64,000 nucleotides of DNA. Origin: Oscillospiraceae bacterium (lineage in GTDB: Bacteria; Bacillota; Clostridia; Oscillospirales; Oscillospiraceae). Under the pieces are notes generated by a model. It did not search any database. It saw only the letters and a list, made by a program, of their open reading frames with translations, and was not told the origin of the DNA. Location: NCBI GenBank assembly GCA_902795195.1, contig CADBKF010000009.1:1-64000 (forward strand). Direction: 5' to 3'. This document shows positions 50,001 to 56,846 of this stretch, in pieces; the stretch's first letter is position 1, and the number at the start of each line of letters is the position of its first letter. The position numbers and the translations under genes are program-made.

Positions 50001-53000
50001 GGGCTTCAGCAGCTCTGCCAGAGCCTCATCCAGGGGATAGTTTTCCATGCTCTTGATTTCGGGCGCGATGCTGTATTCGCCGTTCTCCACCGTGACCTTG
50101 ACCTGCGCAATGGCGCGGGCCTTGGTATAAGGCTGGAGGATTGGCACGGTCTTGCCGTCCTTGTTGGTGGCGTTGTAGACCTTGTTGCCGTGCTCATGGC
50201 CGGAGAACGCGAAGGCGATGGTATTGGTCTCGTTGACCAGCTGCTCGATGAAGTCGGAACCGGGATCGGAGCCGATGCCGCTGTGTGCAACGACGACGAT
50301 CATATCTGCCTGCTCCAGCATCTCGGCCTCATAGTGCTTGTAGGTTTCGATGATGTTCGCAAAGTAGATGCCTTCCCAGTTGGCGGGCACGTCCCACTTG
50401 GGGATGTTGGGGTTGCCGAAGCCGATGATCGCGACCTTGTAGCCGTCAAAGTCCTTGATGACGTAGGGCGCGACATCTCTCCAGGTGGCCCAGTCCTTGC
50501 TCTCGTCGCTGTTGGTCTCGGCCTTGAGGTAGTTGGCCATGGAGATGGTCAGCTGCTTCTCGGTGTCGGTGGACGGAGAAACCGCATAGTCCATCTGCCG
50601 GGTCAGGATGGGCAGGCCGTAGTTGAACTCATGGTTGCCCACGACCCACATGTCGTAGCCGATGGTGCGGAAGGCCAGGATCGCGGGATCCGGCACGTCG
50701 GGCTTGTTGAATGCATAGTAGTAGGTCAGAGGCGCGCCCTGGAAGGTGTCGCCCATGTCCACGACGTAGACATTGTCGTCAAAGGCGGCCTTCTGCTCCT
50801 TGATGTAGGTGGACACGCGGGTCAGGCCGCGGGAGTAGGTGCCGGACTGCTCGTAGGGACGGGTGTAGTCGGTGGCGTAGATCTGTCCGTGGATGTCGGA
50901 GGTGACCAGGAACTCGAACTCGGTGTTGACGGGTCCGGTGGTGCCGCCCAGGTTGGTGCGCAGGTTTGCGATCTCCTCGTCATTCAGGCCGATCTGCTGG
51001 ATGTACTCCTCGGCTTCCTTGGCAAGGTCGGCCGTCTTGAGGTCGTCCACGCCGAAGGCAGTCTGGAGGGTCTTGATGATGTTGGAGTTGGCGATGGCGT
51101 CGAGCGTCTCCTGGCTCAGGGGCTGCTGCTTGCCGTCGACCACGGTGTAGTAGTTGGTGTAGGTCTTGAGGTAGTCGGCCACGACCTCGTCATAGGTCGC
51201 GCCCATGAAGCACTCGAGCAGGGCCGAGACAAAGCCGGCGCGGTCCTTGCCCTCGGTGCAGTGGACGTAGTAGACGCCCTTGTTGGAGGCAAAGTGCTTC
51301 AGGCCGTTGGCCAGGCCCGCCTGGAAGTCGGCCGCCTGGAAGTCCACGCCCAGGTTCAGGAAGATGATGTTCTGCTTGGAATAGTAGGTGTCGGCGTAGC
51401 CTTCATAGCCCTCGGCGGTCGCCTGGTCGTTGGCCAGGTTCATGATCACGGTGACGCCGGCCTTCTCCAGCTCGGCATCGGCGTAGGTATTCCGGCCGAT
51501 CTCGGGGTTGATGGGGCTCGAGCCGCGGTACAGGTGGTCACCCATACCGGTGGTGGTGATCTGGCGGAAGTTGGCAAACTCCGCGTCGGTCAGCTCGGGG
51601 TAGTCCTCACGGTTGTTGGTACGGTTGATGTCGCGGATCGCCATTTCGGTGGCGTAGCCGCCGGCTTCCTTCAGGGTGATCTTGACAGGAACCGGGAACT
51701 CCACGCCTTCCACTGCGGTCCAGTAATAGGTCTTGTCGGCATTGGTGGTCTTGGTGGCAAGGCCATAGCTGGTGGCAAAGTCGCCCATGTTGATGGCCAT
51801 GAACACACGGCCGGTGGGCTCGCCGGTCTCGCCGTTCTTGTTGACAAAGATGCCGGCTGTGCCCTGATCCACATAGGAGAAGGTGGGCACGATGGGCAGG
51901 TCCATCGTCTTGTCCAGGAACTCCACCGTGGCGATGTCGCCCCAGGTGAAGCCGCCGGCAAAGAAGTCAGCTGCTTCAAGGTCGGTGCTGATGTTGCCGT
52001 ACTTGGCGATGTCATCATTGGAGGTGCTGGGGAACACGGTCTCGACAGCCGTGAGCGCCTTTTCATAGGCCAGCGTCAGGGTGCCGTCCTCGTTCTCGGT
52101 GAGGGTGAAGTTGATTGCCGTGTTGCCGGGAACATAGAGCTTGTCAGCCTTATCCTGGAAGGTGTAGCTTGCCGTGTTGTACAGGGTGGCGCTGGTGGTC
52201 TCAGTGCCCAGCCAGCCGTCGGTCATGAACCAGCCGGCGTTGTCGCCGGTCTTCACGAAGACGTAGCTGTCCTCGTTGAAGGTGGCCGTCAGCTTGCCGT
52301 CGACAAACTTGTACTCGCCCAGGTTCTCCCAGTCGCTCTCGCAGCCGTAGTCGGCGCCGTTGATCCAGCCGACCAGATAGTAGTCCAGCTTGGGCGATTC
52401 CTGGGTGATGCGGCCCTTGGGCTCGGCGTAATCCTCGCCGATGACGCCATTCAGCTCTTCGGTGATGTAGTTGATCAGCATCTCGTCCAGGGGGATGCCG
52501 GTGTCAAACTGCTTGGAGGCTGCCTTGAAGGCATAGTAGGTGTCGCCGCCGGCGGCGCAGAAGTTGTTGGTCACGACTGCATAGGTGGCTTCCGGATCAA
52601 ACGGCTTGCCGCCGATGTTGTCGATCGTGACACGCTGGATGGAGGCCGGACCGTAGTAGGTGGAGTCGGGGTACTGTTCACCCTGGTCGTATGCCTTCTC
52701 GGTGTCGATGTTGAACTGGATGCCCGCCACCTGCGGGAAGCCGCCGATGGAGGTGGGCGTGCAGTAGGTGGAGGCCTCGAGGGCCTCGAGCAGCTCGGCG
52801 CCGGTCACGTAGACGACTGCCACGGTGTTGCCGAAGGGCAGCACGGTGTTGACGTCGTTCTTGGTCACGTCGCCCTTGTGGATCCAGGCGCGGATGCCGC
52901 CGCCGTTCGTGATGGCGAGGACATTCTCCTCCGGCACGCCCAGGGTCTCGGCGTCCATATCCTTCAGAACGCCCCAGAGCATGGAGTCGGTGATCAGGTC

Positions 53001-54569
53001 GCCCAGGTTGGTTTCCATGTTGCGGTTGCCGGGTGCGCGGTCGCCGTTGAGCTCCACGAGAGACTCAGCAAACTTGGCGCCGTACTCTTCGTCAACCTTG
53101 TCCATGATCTCCTGCGCGATCGCAGCGACCTCTTCGTCGACCGGTGCATCGTCGCCCAGGGGGATCAGCTCGTTCTTTTCGATCTTCTTGGTCTCGTTGT
53201 CGATCTGGATGAGGCCGACGTTCTCGAACGCGGTCTTGCTGGCCTTGGTGCCGGTGGACTGGATGGGTTCGCCGTCGGGGCCCTCGGTCATGACGGTGTG
53301 GGAGTGGCCGTCGATCAGGAAGTCGATGCCCTCCACATGCTTGTACAGATCGACAGAGCGGTTGGGCTCGGACTCGGGATCCACGCCCAGATGGACCAGG
53401 CCGATGATGAGATCTGCGCCCTCTTCCTTGAGTGCGTCGACCTCAGCCTGCGCGCAGGCGTACATCTCCTCGCCCTGTGGGAAGGTGATCTCCTGGATCA
53501 GGCCCGGGTTGACCTTCGTGAAGGTCTCGGGGGTCTCCATGCCGAAGAAGCCGATCTTGACGCCGTTTACTTCCTTGATGACATGGCCGTCAAAGATGGG
53601 CTTGCCGGTCTCCTTGAGCAGCACGTCGGCCACGATGGGCTTGAACTCGGCTGCCTTCATGTTTTCGATCAGCTGGGCATAGCCGAAGTCGAACTCATGG
53701 TTGCCGAGGGTGACGTAGTCATAGCCCGTGGCGTTGAGCATGGTGATCGCAGCTGCGCCCTTGTTGGTGGAAACGTAGGTCGTGCCCTGGCTGTAGTCGC
53801 CCGCGTCCACGAGAAGCACGGTTGCGCCTGCAGCTTCGTATTGTTTCTTGACTGCGGCGACCTGGGCAAAGCCCATGAGCGCGCCGTGCGTGTCATTGGT
53901 GTGCAGAATGATGGTCTTACCGGTCAGGTCTTCCAGGCCCTGATCCTTCAGCTGGCGCCACAGGAAGGTAACGACCTGGCCGCGGGTGCAGGCGCCGGTG
54001 GGATTGAAGTGGGTCGCGTCAGCGCCGTTGGTGATGCCGTTCTCGACCGCCCAGAGGACTGCCTTGTAGTAGAAGGCGTCTTCCTTCAGGTCGACGAAGG
54101 GATTCTCCGTGGTCTTGGGTTCGGGCTCGCCGGCTGCGCGCCACTGGAAGGTCACGACATGGCCGCGCGTGCACTTGCCGCTGGGGTTAAAGTGCGTGGA
54201 GTCCGAGCCGTTGGTGATGTTCTTCTCGACCGCCCAGAGGACCGCCTTGTAATAGAAGGCTTTTTCGTTCAGGTCGACGAAGGGATGCTCGGTGCTCGCA
54301 GGCTCCGGCGTACCCATCGCACGCCACAGGAAGGTCACGACCTGGCCACGCGTACAGGTGGCATTCGGCGAGAAGGTTGTGTCGCTGGTGCCGTTGGTGA
54401 TCTGCGGGTCGTGGTTGACTGCCCACAGAACGGCATCGTAGTAATACTTGCCCTCTGCGACGTCGGTAAACGGATTGGTGTCATCCGCAAACACGGTCGG
54501 CAGCAGGGACAGAACCATTGCCAGCGTCAACAGCAGGCAAATGATTCTTCTGGAGAAATTGGATTTCAT
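44079..54569 (-). CDS. giant SLH protein with three alternating 5'-nucleotidase and Cys-phosphatase pairs
   Basis: A 3,496-residue exported protein; signal peptide 1-28, SLH repeats about 32-92, 95-150 and 157-206. Then, in order: metallophosphoesterase/5'-nucleotidase NT1 (219-720; NDTHG, GNHE 289, GHSH 421, NGGGIR), beta-rich linker, Cys-phosphatase P1 (845-1205; HCTEGKDR, Cys1104), NT2 (1217-1770; CpdB-like, SDIHG, GNHE, GHEH), FIVAR bundle (1787-1853), beta-rich domain (1858-2017), P2 (2028-2394; HCNEGQDR, Cys2295), NT3 (2403-2925; TDVHG, GNHE, GHSH), two starch-binding-like domains (2935-3024, 3029-3118), P3 (3125-3483; HCLEGKDR, Cys3380). All metal and Cys/Arg residues are present. The P-loops resemble PtpB/Y_phosphatase3 (HCxxGKDRTG). 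It probably strips phosphate from nucleotides and other phosphoesters at the cell surface. AAGGAG lies 9 bases before ATG 54569. Confidence 0.93.
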   Translation of the reverse strand: MKSNFSRRIICLLLTLAMVLSLLPTVFADDTNPFTDVAEGKYYYDAVLWAVNHDPQITNGTSDTTFSPNATCTRGQVVTFLWRAMGTPEPASTEHPFVDLNEKAFYYKAVLWAVEKNITNGSDSTHFNPSGKCTRGHVVTFQWRAAGEPEPKTTENPFVDLKEDAFYYKAVLWAVENGITNGADATHFNPTGACTRGQVVTFLWRQLKDQGLEDLTGKTIILHTNDTHGALMGFAQVAAVKKQYEAAGATVLLVDAGDYSQGTTYVSTNKGAAAITMLNATGYDYVTLGNHEFDFGYAQLIENMKAAEFKPIVADVLLKETGKPIFDGHVIKEVNGVKIGFFGMETPETFTKVNPGLIQEITFPQGEEMYACAQAEVDALKEEGADLIIGLVHLGVDPESEPNRSVDLYKHVEGIDFLIDGHSHTVMTEGPDGEPIQSTGTKASKTAFENVGLIQIDNETKKIEKNELIPLGDDAPVDEEVAAIAQEIMDKVDEEYGAKFAESLVELNGDRAPGNRNMETNLGDLITDSMLWGVLKDMDAETLGVPEENVLAITNGGGIRAWIHKGDVTKNDVNTVLPFGNTVAVVYVTGAELLEALEASTYCTPTSIGGFPQVAGIQFNIDTEKAYDQGEQYPDSTYYGPASIQRVTIDNIGGKPFDPEATYAVVTNNFCAAGGDTYYAFKAASKQFDTGIPLDEMLINYITEELNGVIGEDYAEPKGRITQESPKLDYYLVGWINGADYGCESDWENLGEYKFVDGKLTATFNEDSYVFVKTGDNAGWFMTDGWLGTETTSATLYNTASYTFQDKADKLYVPGNTAINFTLTENEDGTLTLAYEKALTAVETVFPSTSNDDIAKYGNISTDLEAADFFAGGFTWGDIATVEFLDKTMDLPIVPTFSYVDQGTAGIFVNKNGETGEPTGRVFMAINMGDFATSYGLATKTTNADKTYYWTAVEGVEFPVPVKITLKEAGGYATEMAIRDINRTNNREDYPELTDAEFANFRQITTTGMGDHLYRGSSPINPEIGRNTYADAELEKAGVTVIMNLANDQATAEGYEGYADTYYSKQNIIFLNLGVDFQAADFQAGLANGLKHFASNKGVYYVHCTEGKDRAGFVSALLECFMGATYDEVVADYLKTYTNYYTVVDGKQQPLSQETLDAIANSNIIKTLQTAFGVDDLKTADLAKEAEEYIQQIGLNDEEIANLRTNLGGTTGPVNTEFEFLVTSDIHGQIYATDYTRPYEQSGTYSRGLTRVSTYIKEQKAAFDDNVYVVDMGDTFQGAPLTYYYAFNKPDVPDPAILAFRTIGYDMWVVGNHEFNYGLPILTRQMDYAVSPSTDTEKQLTISMANYLKAETNSDESKDWATWRDVAPYVIKDFDGYKVAIIGFGNPNIPKWDVPANWEGIYFANIIETYKHYEAEMLEQADMIVVVAHSGIGSDPGSDFIEQLVNETNTIAFAFSGHEHGNKVYNATNKDGKTVPILQPYTKARAIAQVKVTVENGEYSIAPEIKSMENYPLDEALAELLKPYETDTWENYMLQPIGKALGDYPAANLGTAPSAFVDLINTVQTWGGYDRTGENTPDKTEDDTPAMLSITAPLTSGNNANLISEGDIYLGDMFGLYRFENWFYQITMSGEEVHQWLEFAATKIRVDDEGNPYVTSGDLTYYDIICGDGFRYDIDVSKPEGERVVNMTYNGVQVTADQTFTVMVNNYRYNGGGNYVSWLNNHGCEFIANDPDRIIYSTQFDMIQGEDEGQARALLVSYIKDQTEKYGGITPVITSSWTVSNGSVQPALDTAALEAAIEAAEALNPACYTDDTAAALAEALEAAKAAKDSAETQEEIDAAAAALQAAMDALVEQYTRSTELHDGDKVIFLNPYRDNRVIRNETYNNQRLYETMYDPAPGDKIAATNSDFNENQVWTAVATRDGRFQFVNGENAITLINNSYLDLTNNAAAENGLTGWTLETADESTGKFYIRSTGTTDAVYLMATTQRINNRTTHVVKASKTDSPEANNYGWQLYICPTGAAAEEQPAKVETTFPSATKADIDKYGDVHFSITSADLAAAGFEYADLVKLTFLDQEVIVPVIPQYRYVGAKAAGLVMWEDGTKPAEVEVFNGSFAATYGLADVVRDGSEYTVTPREGVEFPVPVTIEMYEKQGYADTYAIFDLTRSNNREDYRGNTEPYPNLTDEEFANFRAVTTTGMGEGKLYRSSSPINPSIGRNTYADKAAEEAGVKSFVNLADSETSAAKYAGYADTYYSKQNIAFLNLGVDFTTELNREGLKTAMEFIADENSEAPFLVHCNEGQDRAGFVSALLECLMGASYDEVVKDYMVTFYNYYGVQPGTDQYTQISNNVIKNLSTAFGLQMSELAEADLAAEAVEYFKELGVSDETIAAVKVKLGPAAAPTGATLRVFETTDVHGYLMDTSSGVEENFQYRLAYIAQIVNNARTSEDYDDVLLFDGGDTYQGTPVSNLLQGKALRAAMDTMGYDAFALGNHEFDWGVTNNADENATVPAYDFGEYKGDPTTPIVCYDLYYADSGEPVTFTKDYVVLEKAGYRIAVVGYIPDYSLDIMAAEINPYTIDPDLAKLKAKVAEINAAEKPDVTVILAHASPKSIANAMDPAEVQLVIGGHSHSGVAGTADNGIAYIQGNCQGQGYASATIEIVGAPGSVSSVTVNDPLYTGITGNDTKPYLLDTEENADKLDPTVLAISHAAWDAVKEQMEEDLGYIDTAITKKGSKLSDNGATTAGNWITGIMLDYMKDKGVVAAFYNSGGIRTSFEIPEGETTRRITAGDIYTINPFCNYWLVYELTGAELAQQLINGMVNGNYGDQMSGLTFTYWQEGSGKNAVRGIVSITLSDGTVVDPTDTETIYRVCTSNYSGTLAGGVFEFKDPVFPSTEAPIDNETIIQILREKKAAGDGYIPVDTTGRGTKVDKPVEPQPAYYLVGDMNDWAPAEGYQLTASTENEGEWVLTVQIDRPVNVKIYDQTNDKWYPDGTGNDYWVDPAGTYDVSFYPAGNVEGYHYGYFKLTKQAATPAYYLVGDMNSWAPAEGYQLTASTENEGEWVLTVEIPEKTNVKVYDQANDLWYPAGTGNDCWVEEGGSYDVSFYPAGNVEGYHEGYFKLTKASASNKFEIVQTSSNSSRFGHLDMNISVEEFLKLYALGDVVTVEVNGFTFDAPVVTNYDDVDTGNYLLRCANGKTVVTLAINYGQIGVASGMLEKVTDAETGNVSYQFVDGLQWPVYATVTLKEAGGYADELAIRKLNRTNNRADYANLSDEEFANFRAVTTTGMGEAVLYRSSSPIDPDLGRNTYADAAARAAGIKVFINLADTEAEAKAFEGFTDSYYATQSVKYLGLPVAFTSDEFKAGLAEGYRYIASNNGPYLIHCLEGKDRTGLSVAVLEALMGATLSEIQADYLKTYENYFDVQSGAQVALTDAQKEVLTGIITKNLGIIFDADLTTANLASEAEAYLTEIGLSQLEITNLKVNLGGKDDDELPILALVP

Positions 54570-54632
54570 TCTGCTTTGCTCCTTCATTAGATTTTACTTC
54601 AAAGCGCTCGTGGACGCTTTTTCAGTGCATAT

Positions 54633-54661
54633 ATTATAGCACTTTTTTGAAAAACTGACAA
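54633..54661 (-). promoter_or_regulatory. promoter of the giant phosphatase gene
   Basis: Minus-strand TTGTCA and TATAAT with a 17-base spacer, about 60 bases before the ATG. No Pho-type box was recognised. Confidence 0.75.
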
Positions 54662-54724
54662 GCAATCCGCGCGCATTTCCTCTCCCCTGTCCGACCGATT
54701 TTGTGGAGAAAAAATCGCAAAAAA

Positions 54725-54759
54725 AATGTGCAGTTTGCACAAGCGACAAACTGCACATT
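54725..54759 (-). terminator. terminator of the oad operon
   Basis: AATGTGCAGTTTG / CAAACTGCACATT perfect 13-bp stem with a 9-base loop; on the minus strand seven T residues follow. Confidence 0.9.
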
Positions 54760-54799
54760 ATCTGTATGGGTGACCGTAAAATTGATCAGAATGATTACG

Positions 54800-56047
54800 T
54801 CAACCGCCGAACACCTTCAGCAGGAAACCGGCCGCAATCGCGGAGCCGATGACGCCGGCCACGTTCGGGCCCATGGCGTGCATGAGAAGGAAGTTCTTGG
54901 GGTTGGCCTTCTGGCCCTCGATCTGGCTCACGCGGGCCGCCATGGGAACCGCGGACACGCCGGCAGAGCCGATGAGCGGGTTGATCTTGCCGCCGGAGAG
55001 CTTGTACATGATCTTGCCGACCAGCAGGCCGCCGATGGTGGAGAAGGCAAACGCGATCAGGCCAAGGGCGACAATGTAGATGGTCTGCAGGGTGAGGAAC
55101 TGGTCGCCGGCCATGGTGGCGCCGACAGAGATGCCGAGGAACACCGTGACGATGTTCATGAGGGCGTTCTGCACGGTGTCGGACAGGCGCTCGGTCACGC
55201 CGCACTCACGCCAGAGGTTGCCCAGCATCAGGCAGCCAATCAGCGGGGCGGTGGAGGGCAGCAGCAGCACGCAGAAGATCGTGACCACGATGGGGAAAAT
55301 GATCTTCTCGGTCTTGCTGACCTCGCGGGCCTGGGTCATGACGGTCTCGCGCTCCTTCTTGGTGGTCAGCGCCCGCATGATGGGCGGCTGGATCATGGGG
55401 ATCAGCGCCATGTAGGAGTAGGCGGCCACCGCGATGGGGCCAAGCAGCTCCGGGGCCAGCTTGGTGGTGAGGTAGATGGCAGTCGGGCCGTCGGCGCCGC
55501 CGATGATGCCGATGGAGGCGGCCTGCGCACCGGTGAAGCCCAGGAAGTTCGCGCCGAAGAAGGCGAAGAACACGCCGAACTGCGCCGCAGCGCCCAGGAT
55601 CAGGGAGCTCGGACGGGCGATCAGCGGACCAAAGTCGGTCATCGCGCCCACGCCCATGAAGATGAGCGAGGGATACAGGCCTGCCTTGACGCCGATGTAG
55701 AGGATATCCAGGAAGCCGCCCTCTTTGAGGATGGCGCCGAAGTTATGGTAGTATTCGGTGTTGTTCGGGTCCAGGAACTTGGTCCACAGATCCGTGTGGT
55801 AGAGCGCGTCGGCGGTGGAGACCAGGTTGCCGGAGGCGTCCTTGACGAAGAAGAGGCTGACGTTGACCAGCAGGCAGCCGAAGGCGATGCCCACAAGCAG
55901 CAGCGGCTCAAACTTCTTCTTGATGCCCAGATACAGCAGCACACAGGAGACGACGATCATCACCAGATTGCGCCAGCCGCCGTTCTGGAACATCATGGCA
56001 AAGCCGGATTCCGCCAACAGCTTTTGCAGTGTTTCGAGAATGTTCAT
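54800..56047 (-). CDS. oadB: Na+-transporting oxaloacetate decarboxylase beta subunit
   Basis: A 415-residue integral membrane protein, the Na+-pumping carboxybiotin decarboxylase subunit of the OAD/GCD/MMD family. Characteristic segments are GGADGPTAIYL, MIQPPIMRALTT and GPNVAGVIGSAIAAG. It splits CO2 from carboxybiotin and exports Na+. It is the last gene of a four-gene operon (oadA, oadG, biotin carrier, oadB). The substrate specificity lies in the alpha subunit, not here. Confidence 0.95.
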   Translation of the reverse strand: MNILETLQKLLAESGFAMMFQNGGWRNLVMIVVSCVLLYLGIKKKFEPLLLVGIAFGCLLVNVSLFFVKDASGNLVSTADALYHTDLWTKFLDPNNTEYYHNFGAILKEGGFLDILYIGVKAGLYPSLIFMGVGAMTDFGPLIARPSSLILGAAAQFGVFFAFFGANFLGFTGAQAASIGIIGGADGPTAIYLTTKLAPELLGPIAVAAYSYMALIPMIQPPIMRALTTKKERETVMTQAREVSKTEKIIFPIVVTIFCVLLLPSTAPLIGCLMLGNLWRECGVTERLSDTVQNALMNIVTVFLGISVGATMAGDQFLTLQTIYIVALGLIAFAFSTIGGLLVGKIMYKLSGGKINPLIGSAGVSAVPMAARVSQIEGQKANPKNFLLMHAMGPNVAGVIGSAIAAGFLLKVFGG

Positions 56048-56059
56048 CCGACACCCTCC

Positions 56060-56458
56060 TTATGCAAGGACAACCAGAGCCGCGCCGGTATCGACCTTGT
56101 CGCCGACCTTGGTCACGACCTGCGCCACGGTGCCGTCCTTGGGGGCAACGATCTCGTTTTCCATCTTCATGGCCTCGAGAATGACCAGGAGCTGACCGGC
56201 CTTGACCGCGTCGCCCTGCTTGACCTCGACCTTGAGGATGTTGCCGGGCATGGGGGCGTTGACCGGCTCACCGGCCGCCAGATTGACCGCCGCGGGCGCG
56301 GGTGCGGCAGCGGGCGCCGCAGCCGGGGCTGCTGCCGGGGCAGCGGCGGGCGCAGCGGGCGCCGGGGCATAGGCTTCGTATTCGTCCAGGAGCATGGCCT
56401 TGCCGGCCTCGACCTCGACCTCGTAGGTTCTTCCGTTGAGTGTGACCTTATATTTCAT
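56060..56458 (-). CDS. biotin carrier protein of the decarboxylase
   Basis: A 132-residue biotinyl carrier (gamma/delta-type subunit). The C-terminal biotinyl domain has the lysine in EAMKMEN. The N-terminal strand region (1-25) is joined to it by an Ala/Pro linker of roughly 40 residues. It carries CO2 from the carboxyltransferase to the membrane subunit. Its start codon follows the oadG stop by two bases. Because the carrier is separate, the alpha subunit lacks a biotin domain. Confidence 0.93.
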   Translation of the reverse strand: MKYKVTLNGRTYEVEVEAGKAMLLDEYEAYAPAPAAPAAAPAAAPAAAPAAAPAPAAVNLAAGEPVNAPMPGNILKVEVKQGDAVKAGQLLVILEAMKMENEIVAPKDGTVAQVVTKVGDKVDTGAALVVLA

Positions 56459-56459
56459 G

Positions 56460-56834
56460 TTACTTGACCTCCTTGATGGACTTGAAGCGCAGCTCGTTCA
56501 GGGGTCTGCCCATCTGATCGGCGACGATGGCCATGATCATGGCAGCTTCCTTGTCGGGCACGTCGAAGCGCTTGACTTCACCCGCGGTGCCGGGCACGGT
56601 TTTGGCCTCAATGACAGGGGCCGGGGCAGCGGCGGCGACCTTCGCCTGCTGCGCAGGGGCAGCGATGGCGGTACGCTTGGCCTTGGCCTTGAAGATGGCG
56701 CCCATGATCGCCACGATGGCCATGAGCATCAGCAGGCCCAGGAACACCACGCCGTAACCCAGCAGCGCGGTGAGGACCCGGGTGCCCATATCCAGATGAG
56801 ACAATCCGAGGGCGTTTGCGTCTAACATCAGCAT
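56460..56834 (-). CDS. OadG-family small membrane subunit
   Basis: A 124-residue protein with one membrane helix (about 22-48) and a soluble tail joined by an Ala/Pro linker (VAAAAPAPVIEAK). The C-terminal part resembles the conserved tail of OAD gamma/MMD delta subunits. It should hold the alpha subunit on the membrane beta subunit. Position between oadA and the biotin carrier gene supports the assignment, since sequence conservation in this family is low. Confidence 0.8.
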   Translation of the reverse strand: MLMLDANALGLSHLDMGTRVLTALLGYGVVFLGLLMLMAIVAIMGAIFKAKAKRTAIAAPAQQAKVAAAAPAPVIEAKTVPGTAGEVKRFDVPDKEAAMIMAIVADQMGRPLNELRFKSIKEVK

Positions 56835-56846
56835 TGCACAGCCTCC

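Noticed and set aside
44073-54590. Two plus-strand open frames of about 1,630 and 1,870 codons
   Set aside because: Both mirror the phosphatase gene on the opposite strand, have no ribosome sites and encode repetitive sequence. The minus-strand protein has six intact enzyme domains.
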